DNA of 64,000 nt, taken from Streptomyces broussonetiae. GTDB lineage: Bacteria > Actinomycetota > Actinomycetes > Streptomycetales > Streptomycetaceae. The notes under the pieces were generated by a model. The model saw only the letters and a program-made list of their open reading frames with translations. It searched no databases and had not been told where the DNA came from. Each line of letters opens with the position of its first letter. Position 1 is the stretch's first letter. The stretch covers positions 4,464,001 to 4,528,000 of the forward strand of contig NZ_CP047020.1 of the NCBI RefSeq assembly GCF_009796285.1, written 5' to 3'. The translations under genes were made by a program, and so were the position numbers. Below, piece after piece: positions 59,031 through 64,000 of the stretch.

Positions 59031-59410
59031 GACGAGATCGTTCCGCCGGTGGCCGAGCCCAGTGAGCCCACCGCCGCGACCTTCACGCCCGCCTTGTGGC
59101 AGACCCAGTGCGGGTCGGGGCCCAGCTCCGGCTCCACGTCGAGGGCGTGCGGGTCGCCCGAGCCGCACACCGGGCACAGCGGCCAGCGGCCGTACCGCTC
59201 CAGCAGCGCGTCCTGCACGTCCTGCGCGATCAGCCCGGCGACATAGGTCGCGCCCTGCGGCCACTGCTCGACCCACCAGCGCCGCCCCGCGACCGAGTCC
59301 TCGACCAGCGAGACCACGTCCGCGTGCGCGACCTCGCCCGCGACGAGATCGGCGAGCACGAGGGCACGGGCGGTGTGCAAGGCCTGTTCAACGGGACTGA
59401 TGGGCTCCAT
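59027..59410 (-). CDS. Small zinc-ribbon-like protein
   Basis: 127 aa. An N-terminal helical region (PVEQALHTARALVLADLVAGE, VVSLVEDSVAGRRWWVEQWPQG) is followed by a CPVCGSGDPHAL and HWVCHKAG pair that could bind zinc. I do not recognise the family. The ATG at 59410 follows CACAAT by 7 nt and may be leaderless; an ATG at 59419 is an alternative. Divergent from the RpiR-type regulator (56 nt) and coupled to DUF4031. Confidence 0.7.
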   Translation of the reverse strand: MEPISPVEQALHTARALVLADLVAGEVAHADVVSLVEDSVAGRRWWVEQWPQGATYVAGLIAQDVQDALLERYGRWPLCPVCGSGDPHALDVEPELGPDPHWVCHKAGVKVAAVGSLGSATGGTISS

Positions 59411-59454
59411 ACAACCCATTGTGCGCACTCTTGACCGGCGCACCGAACCGAAAA

Positions 59455-59460
59455 TATCTT
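59455..59460 (+). promoter_or_regulatory. -10 element of RpiR-mur operon
   Basis: TATCTT within an AT-rich run (AAAATATC), then 6 nt and the GTG; no ribosome binding site. Confidence 0.5.
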
Positions 59461-59466
59461 TCATTC

Positions 59467-60372
59467 GTGACCCAGGACGTGAAGGAAATTTTCGGCAGTC
59501 CGGGCGGTTCCCTCGCCGCGAAGGTGCGCACCCTCGCCCCTTCCATGACCAGGTCCATGCAGCGCGTCGCCGAGGCCGTCGCGGGCGACCCGGCCGGCTG
59601 CGCCGCCCTCACGGTCACCGGCCTCGCCGAACTGACCGGCACCAGCGAGGCCACGGTCGTGCGCACCGCCCGCCTGCTCGGCTATCCGGGTTACCGGGAC
59701 CTGCGGCTCGCCCTCGCCGGGCTGGCCGCGCAGCAGCAGTCGGGCCGGGCACCGGCCATCACGACCGACATCGCGGTGGACGACCCCATCGCCGACGTCG
59801 TCACCAAGCTGGCCTACGAGGAGCAGCAGACCCTCGCCGACACCGCCGCCGGGCTCGACACCGCCCAGCTGGGCGCCGCCGTCACCGCGCTGGCCGCCGC
59901 CCGCCGCACCGACGTCTACGGCATCGGCGCCTCCGGCCTCGTCGCCCAGGACCTCACCCAGAAGCTCCTGCGCATCGGCCTCATAGCGCACGCCCACAGC
60001 GACCCGCACCTCGCGGTGACCAACGCGGTGCAGCTCCGCTCGGGCGACGTGGCGATCGCGATCACCCACTCCGGCACGACGGGGGACGTCATCGAGCCGT
60101 TGCGGGTCGCGTTCGAGCACGGGGCCACGACGGTGGCCATCACCGGCCGGCCGGACGCGCCGGTCACCCAGTACGCCGACCACGTACTGACCACGTCCAC
60201 CTCACGGGAGAGCGAGCTGCGACCGGCCGCGATGTCCTCGCGGACCAGTCAACTGCTCGTGGTGGACTGCCTGTTCGTGGGAGTGGCCCAGCGGACGTAC
60301 GAGACGGCGGCGCCCGCGCTGGCCGCGTCGTACGAGGCGCTGGCCCATCGGCATCGCACCAGCCCCAGGTGA
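59467..60372 (+). CDS. RpiR/MurR-family regulator (HTH-SIS)
   Basis: A 301-aa regulator: N-terminal HTH_6 (MQRVAEAVAGDPAGCAALTVTGLAELTGTSEATVVRTARLLGYPGYRDL) and a C-terminal SIS sugar-phosphate-binding domain (TDVYGIGASGLVAQDL, AITHSGTTGDVIEPL). It is the first gene of an operon with murQ and an EIIBC permease, so it probably senses MurNAc-6-phosphate like MurR. The GTG follows TATCTT by 6 nt, consistent with a leaderless transcript. Confidence 0.88.
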   Translation: MTQDVKEIFGSPGGSLAAKVRTLAPSMTRSMQRVAEAVAGDPAGCAALTVTGLAELTGTSEATVVRTARLLGYPGYRDLRLALAGLAAQQQSGRAPAITTDIAVDDPIADVVTKLAYEEQQTLADTAAGLDTAQLGAAVTALAAARRTDVYGIGASGLVAQDLTQKLLRIGLIAHAHSDPHLAVTNAVQLRSGDVAIAITHSGTTGDVIEPLRVAFEHGATTVAITGRPDAPVTQYADHVLTTSTSRESELRPAAMSSRTSQLLVVDCLFVGVAQRTYETAAPALAASYEALAHRHRTSPR

Positions 60373-60448
60373 GTCACCCTCCAGGTGAGTCCCCCGGGTG
60401 AGCACAGCACGCACAACGGCACCCAGACCTGAGAGAGCCGCCCCCCCC

Positions 60449-61372
60449 ATGACCTCCCATGACCTGCGCAGTCAGCTGGCTTCCCTGACCACCGAAGCCT
60501 TCCGTCCCGAACTCGCCGACATCGACCGCCTGTCCACCCTCGACATCGCCCGCCTGATGAACGGCGAGGACGCCACCGTGCCCACGGCCGTCGCCGCCCA
60601 GCTTCCCCGGATCTCCGCCGCCATCGACGCCGTGGCCGAGCGGATGGCCCGCGGCGGACGGCTGATCTACGCCGGTGCCGGTACCGCCGGACGGCTCGGC
60701 GTCCTGGACGCCTCCGAGTGCCCGCCCACCTTCAACACCGATCCCGCCCAGGTCGTCGGTCTGATCGCGGGCGGACCCCCTGCCATGGTCACCTCGGTGG
60801 AGGGCGCCGAGGACTCCGGGGAGCTGGCCCGCCAGGACCTGGACGCCCTGAAGGTCACGGCCGATGACACCGTTGTCGGCGTCTCCGCCTCCGGCCGAAC
60901 CCCCTACGCCGTCGGCGCGGTCGAGCACGCCCGGGCGGTGGGCGCACTGACGATCGGCCTGGCCTGCAACGAGCACAGCGCGCTCGCGGCGGCGGCCGAG
61001 CACGGCATCGAGGTGGTCGTGGGCCCCGAGCTGATCACGGGCTCGACGCGGCTGAAGGCGGGCACCGCGCAGAAGCTGGTCCTGAACATGCTCTCGACCA
61101 TCACGATGATCCGGCTCGGCAAGACCTACGGAAACCTGATGGTCGACGTCCGCGCCTCGAACGACAAGCTCCGCGCCCGCTCCCGCCGGATCGTCTCCCT
61201 GGCCACGGGAGCGGGCGACGACGAGATCGAGCGGGCCCTCGCCGAGTCCGGCGGCGAGGTGAAGCACGCGATCCTCTCCCTCCTCGCCGACGTCGACGGC
61301 CCAACCGCCGCCCGCCTTCTGGAGGAGTCCGGCGGCCATCTGCGTGCCGCGCTGGCGCACGCGGCCCGCTGA
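60449..61372 (+). CDS. murQ: N-acetylmuramic acid 6-phosphate etherase
   Basis: A 307-aa SIS-fold enzyme splitting MurNAc-6-P into GlcNAc-6-P and D-lactate during cell-wall recycling. IYAGAGTAGRLGVLDASECPPTF carries the catalytic Glu90. SVEGAEDSGE, VGVSASGRTPYAVGAVEHA and TGSTRLKAGTAQKLVLNMLST are the family marks. The ATG at 60449 follows GAGAGAG at a longish spacing; a GTG at 60398 would add 17 non-conserved residues. Downstream, after 16 nt, comes the PTS permease. Confidence 0.94.
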   Translation: MTSHDLRSQLASLTTEAFRPELADIDRLSTLDIARLMNGEDATVPTAVAAQLPRISAAIDAVAERMARGGRLIYAGAGTAGRLGVLDASECPPTFNTDPAQVVGLIAGGPPAMVTSVEGAEDSGELARQDLDALKVTADDTVVGVSASGRTPYAVGAVEHARAVGALTIGLACNEHSALAAAAEHGIEVVVGPELITGSTRLKAGTAQKLVLNMLSTITMIRLGKTYGNLMVDVRASNDKLRARSRRIVSLATGAGDDEIERALAESGGEVKHAILSLLADVDGPTAARLLEESGGHLRAALAHAAR

Positions 61373-61388
61373 CCCGCACGCTCGGGGC

Positions 61389-62846
61389 GTGCGCATCGAC
61401 CCCGCCTCCACCGCGACCGCCGTCCTCACCCGGGTCGGCGGCCCGGCCAACGTCACCTCCGTGACCCACTGCATGACCCGCCTGCGCCTGACCCTCGCCG
61501 ACCCGGCGGCGGCGGACGCGGAGGGCCTTAGGGCGGTGCCCGGCGTGCTGGGCCTGGTGTCCGCCGGGCCCAGCTGGCAGATCGTGCTCGGGCCGGGGGT
61601 GGTCGGGGAGGTCACGCAGGAGGTGGCGCAGCGGGTCACCACCGGGCCGCCGGAGGAGCCCTCGGAGGAGTCCGCGGAGGAGCCCTCGGAAAAGCCCTCG
61701 GCAGAGGCCTCGGGAAAGCCCCTGGAAGCGCCCTCGGCAGAAGGGCCGGTGAAGGCCGCCCTGCGCCGGGTGGCGAACGTCTTCGTCCCGCTCGTCCCCG
61801 CCCTGATCGGCTGCGGCATCCTCGCGGGCCTCAACGGCCTGCTGCTGAACACCGGTTGGCTGCCCGGCCTCACCCCCGCCCTGTCCGCGATCGCCTCCGC
61901 CTTCCTCGCCCTGATCGCGGTGTTCGTCGGCATCAACACGGCACGCGAGTTCGGCGGCACCCCGGTGCTCGGCGGAGCCGTCGCGGCCGTGGTGGTGTAT
62001 CCGGGCGTGGCGAAGGTGACGGCGTTCGGGGCGCACCTGGCACCGGGCCAGGGCGGAGTGCTCGGCGCGCTGGCGGCGGCCCTGCTCGCCACCCGCGTGG
62101 AGAAGTGGGTACGCGGCCGGGTCCCGGGCGCACTGGACGTCCTGCTCACCCCCACCGTCACCGTGCTCGTGCCCGGCCTGGTGACGCTGTACGGCCTGAT
62201 GTACGCCGCCGGCACGCTGGCGACGGCGATCGGCACGGCGGCGAACTGGCTGCTGACCACCGCCGGAGCGGGCGCCGGACTGCTCCTGGGCGGTCTCTTC
62301 CTGCCCCTGGTCATGCTGGGCCTGCACCAGGCCCTCATCCCCATCCACACCACGCTGATCGAGCAGCAGGGCTACACGGTCCTGCTCCCACTGCTGGCCA
62401 TGGCGGGCGCGGGCCAGGTGGGCGCGGCCCTCGCGGTCTACGTCCGCCTGCGCCACGACACGTCCTTGCGTACGACGATCAGGTCGGCGCTCCCCGCAGG
62501 CCTGCTGGGCGTGGGCGAACCCCTGATCTACGGCGTCTGTCTCCCCCTGGGCCGCCCCTTCCTGACGGCCTGCGCGGGCGGGGCGGCGGGCGGGGCGTTC
62601 GTCGGCTTCTTCGCGATGCTCGGCACCAAGGTGGGCGCGACCGCGATCGGCCCTTCGGGCTGGGCGTTGTTCCCGCTGCTGACGGGCAACAGGGGCGCGG
62701 GAGCGGCGATGGCGATCTACGCCGGTGGCCTGCTGACCGGATACGCGGTGGGCTTCGCGGCGACGTATCTCTTCGGCCTGCCGCGCCGGCCGGACCGGTC
62801 ACTCCCGCGTGACGCACGGCCGTTGCCGGTCGTTCCCCTGGCATGA
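61389..62846 (+). CDS. PTS EIIBC permease, probably for N-acetylmuramic acid
   Basis: A 485-aa membrane permease. EIIB is residues 1-75 with phosphorylation Cys28 (VTSVTHCMTRLRL). A Glu/Pro/Ser/Ala-rich linker with EEPSE/EKPSAEA repeats spans 85-120. EIIC follows with about ten TM segments, including FGGTPVLGGAVAAVVVYPG, PLVMLGLHQALIPIHTTLI and LLGVGEPLIYGVCLPLGRPF. No EIIA domain is fused, so phosphate must come from a separate EIIA. The murQ neighbour points to MurNAc import (MurP-like); beta-glucoside specificity is the alternative. The GTG start is 16 nt after murQ. Confidence 0.88.
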   Translation: MRIDPASTATAVLTRVGGPANVTSVTHCMTRLRLTLADPAAADAEGLRAVPGVLGLVSAGPSWQIVLGPGVVGEVTQEVAQRVTTGPPEEPSEESAEEPSEKPSAEASGKPLEAPSAEGPVKAALRRVANVFVPLVPALIGCGILAGLNGLLLNTGWLPGLTPALSAIASAFLALIAVFVGINTAREFGGTPVLGGAVAAVVVYPGVAKVTAFGAHLAPGQGGVLGALAAALLATRVEKWVRGRVPGALDVLLTPTVTVLVPGLVTLYGLMYAAGTLATAIGTAANWLLTTAGAGAGLLLGGLFLPLVMLGLHQALIPIHTTLIEQQGYTVLLPLLAMAGAGQVGAALAVYVRLRHDTSLRTTIRSALPAGLLGVGEPLIYGVCLPLGRPFLTACAGGAAGGAFVGFFAMLGTKVGATAIGPSGWALFPLLTGNRGAGAAMAIYAGGLLTGYAVGFAATYLFGLPRRPDRSLPRDARPLPVVPLA

Positions 62847-63178
62847 CGACCATGAAGCTCCTTGCCACGGCCGCCCTCACCGCCGCCTCCGCCGCCGCCC
62901 TGGCCGCCCCCGCCCACGCGGACACCCACCCCCACTCCCACTCCACCACCCCCGCACCCGCATCCGCATCCGCCGCGGTCCACGACAACGGCCACTGGAC
63001 GATCTCCGGGACCGCGAAGTGCGCCGACGACCTCGCGGTGGTCCCGGTGCTCAAGGAGGTCTCGCCGCTGCCGCTGCGCGACACCGCCCCCGCGTGCGGA
63101 GAGGGCAGCCTGATCCACCAGGGCCCCCGCGGCCACCAGGGTCCGCACGGCAACCAGGGTCCGCACGCCAACCACTGA
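62843..63178 (+). CDS. Small secreted His/Gly-rich protein
   Basis: 111 aa: signal peptide (TMKLLATAALTAASAAALAA, cleavage near AHA-D), a His/Ser/Pro-rich linker, a middle segment with two Cys (TAKCADDL, APACGEG) that may form a disulfide, and a C-terminal tail of imperfect repeats (GPRGHQ, GPHGNQ, GPHANH). The repeats may bind metal. It is not a chaplin or rodlin by motif. The ATG overlaps the permease stop (ATGA); a second ATG at 62852 is possible. It may belong to the mur operon by position only. Confidence 0.68.
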   Translation: MTTMKLLATAALTAASAAALAAPAHADTHPHSHSTTPAPASASAAVHDNGHWTISGTAKCADDLAVVPVLKEVSPLPLRDTAPACGEGSLIHQGPRGHQGPHGNQGPHANH

Positions 63179-63248
63179 GGGACTCACCCGCTTTCCAGCC
63201 CGCCGGGCCGGTCTCGTCAGCGGTCATGGACTTGTCGAATATCGATAT

Positions 63249-63440
63249 GCTCCGCCCGTCGTCAACCTGTCCGTGCTGAAGAACGGGCGGGCCAAGGCCA
63301 TCCGCTTCTCGACCCTGTCGAGGATCTGCGAGGTCCTGCGGTGCCAGCCGGGAGACCTGATCACCCACGACCCCACTGAGCCGGCCCAGGTCCTGTCGTC
63401 AAACTCCCGCCTGCCCTGCGGGCGGACGGCGGGAGTTTGA
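63249..63440 (+). pseudogene. Remnant of an Xre-type HTH gene
   Basis: The frame ending at 63440 reads VNLSVLKNGRAKAIRFSTL, then RICEVLRCQPGDLI, the C-terminal half of a short Xre/HTH_26 regulator. The N-terminal 30 residues and any in-frame start codon are missing. After CQPGDLITHDP the frame runs into a long palindromic element and gains an unrelated tail. It therefore looks truncated at the 5' end and altered at the 3' end. Confidence 0.6.
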
Positions 63441-63453
63441 CGACAGGACCTGG
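63386..63453. repeat. Perfect 26-bp inverted repeat (MITE-like or IS-end remnant)
   Basis: Arms at 63386-63411 and 63428-63453 are exact complements, with a 16-nt centre that itself holds GCCC-TGC-GGGC. The inner ends contain GTTTGACGACAGG and its complement, a string I associate with ends of Streptomyces insertion sequences. It lies in the 3' end of the HTH remnant. It would also form a very strong RNA hairpin and could act as a bidirectional terminator. Confidence 0.8.
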
Positions 63454-63470
63454 AGCCGACCACCGCGGCC

Positions 63471-63719
63471 TCAGCGGCTGCGCCGCTCCCGGTTCACCTG
63501 CCGCACCTTGACCCGCAGTTCCTCGGCGACGGGCATCGCCTTGAGCACGTCCGTCAGCCGCTCGGCGGTGCGGACGTTGCAACGCCCCAGGTCCACCAGC
63601 GCGAAGGGCTCGTCACTGGCGCCGGTCACCGGGTCGACCCGCAGCGACGGCAACAGGACCCCGACCCCGGCGAGCGCGTCCCGCAGCGACTCCACGATGT
63701 CCTCGGTCGTACGCAGCAT
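63471..63719 (-). CDS. 82-aa hypothetical protein
   Basis: A small soluble protein: TTEDIVESLRDALAGVGVLLPSLRVDPVTG, then PFALVDLGRCNVRTAERLTDVLKAM and a basic end. It looks like a compact alpha/beta fold. I do not recognise a family, but it is divergent from an Xre regulator and may be its partner. The ATG has GGAGG 6 nt upstream, so translation is well supported. Confidence 0.72.
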   Translation of the reverse strand: MLRTTEDIVESLRDALAGVGVLLPSLRVDPVTGASDEPFALVDLGRCNVRTAERLTDVLKAMPVAEELRVKVRQVNRERRSR

Positions 63720-63839
63720 GCCCTACCTCCACAGTGAGTTCCGCTTCCGCTACACAGAGTGGTCGACAGGTCGCTAGCCTGGCCAGACAGGGCGCCCCAA
63801 CAATCCGAGCTGTGTGACAGGGAGTCGCTATGGCAGGCC

Positions 63840-64000
63840 CGAAGGACCTCGATCCGTCCTCCTCACCCCGCGCCATGCTGGGCGCCGAGTTACGTCACGC
63901 CCGTGAGCGGAAGGGGATCAGCCAGGAGCAGCTGGGCCAACTGCTCTTCGTGAGCGGTTCGTTCATCGGGCAGCTGGAGTCGGGGACGCGGCGGATGCAG
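63840..64000 (+). CDS. Xre-family HTH regulator, partial (runs off window)
   Basis: The first 53 codons are visible: ML-GAELRHARERKGISQEQLGQLLFVSGSFIGQLESGTRR is an HTH_31-type DNA-binding domain. In Streptomyces such proteins usually continue with a DUF5753 (Scr1-type) domain. The ATG follows GGAG by 5-6 nt. The 82-aa gene is divergent from it. Confidence 0.82.

Noticed and set aside
62843..63178. Chaplin or rodlin identity for the small secreted protein
   Set aside because: It lacks the hydrophobic chaplin core and the rodlin repeats; it shares only a signal peptide, small size and two Cys.
1..64000. Secondary-metabolite gene cluster
   Set aside because: The oxygenase, CoA ligase, carboxylase and exporters are scattered; there is no polyketide synthase, peptide synthetase, terpene cyclase or RiPP core gene.
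1..64000. tRNA or rRNA genes
   Set aside because: No cloverleaf with GTTCGA-type T-loop and matching acceptor stem, and no rRNA-like conserved stretch, was found by eye on either strand.

Overview
The window is a piece of a Streptomyces-type actinomycete chromosome. The evidence is very high GC with G/C-biased third codon positions, frequent GTG/TTG starts, many GTGA/ATGA start-stop overlaps, a futalosine-pathway menaquinone pair, an F420-type PPOX protein, DUF2530/DUF2771/DUF3027 proteins and an actinobacterial XPB helicase. It reads as mostly chromosomal core with a few scars. I see no rRNA, tRNA, CRISPR array, prophage, intact transposase or secondary-metabolite core gene.

Layout. 1-2.5 kb: a citA-type citrate synthase, converging with an isopenicillin-N-synthase-fold oxygenase. 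The oxygenase is preceded by an unannotated 26-codon RRRHVD leader peptide and a hairpin. 2.8-12.9 kb: a tightly coupled eight-gene minus-strand operon for acyl-CoA catabolism (DinB-like protein, AtuA-like protein, biotin-dependent carboxylase beta and alpha, acyl-CoA dehydrogenase, CoA ligase, enoyl-CoA hydratase, TetR regulator) with a palindrome upstream of its first gene. 13-20.3 kb: malic enzyme, an EamA exporter, a wrecked ABC exporter and a large FAD/4Fe-4S oxidoreductase with a GntR-like operator. 20.4-30.3 kb: serC with a 13-bp-stem terminator, secreted and membrane proteins, an SGNH hydrolase/aldo-keto reductase pair, a 28-aa membrane microprotein, an L,D-transpeptidase lipoprotein, ThpR, GNAT and a MarR/MFS pair with a clear operator.

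30.4-45.6 kb: an RHH protein, a purine permease, DUF2530, a CtpE-like P-type ATPase, a tandem family of secreted Ig-like proteins (two intact, one internally deleted) sharing a palindromic upstream site, a sacsin/Hsp90-type ATPase, DUF3027, an MFS protein, a lipoprotein and mqnB-mqnD. 45.6-55.9 kb: a cold-shock-domain protein, a HAD hydrolase, membrane proteins, a Helicase_C_3/WYL protein next to XPB helicase, a 62-aa orphan and a HelD-like ATPase. 55.9-64 kb: a tandem-repeat spacer, cutC, an HD protein, a DinB-GNAT fusion, two small coupled genes, an RpiR regulator-murQ-EIIBC operon for N-acetylmuramic acid recycling, a broken Xre gene beside a perfect 26-bp inverted repeat, and the start of an intact Xre regulator at the right edge.

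The strongest leads are the tandem secreted family with its shared palindrome, the leader peptide and hairpin, the eight-gene acyl-CoA operon, the 26-bp palindromic element in an HTH remnant, a probable CTG start for mqnB, and ten genes whose start codons sit 6-7 nt behind a TANNNT -10 element (leaderless starts). I did not find a clear-cut novel defence or biosynthetic system. Functions are read from sequence motifs without database searches.
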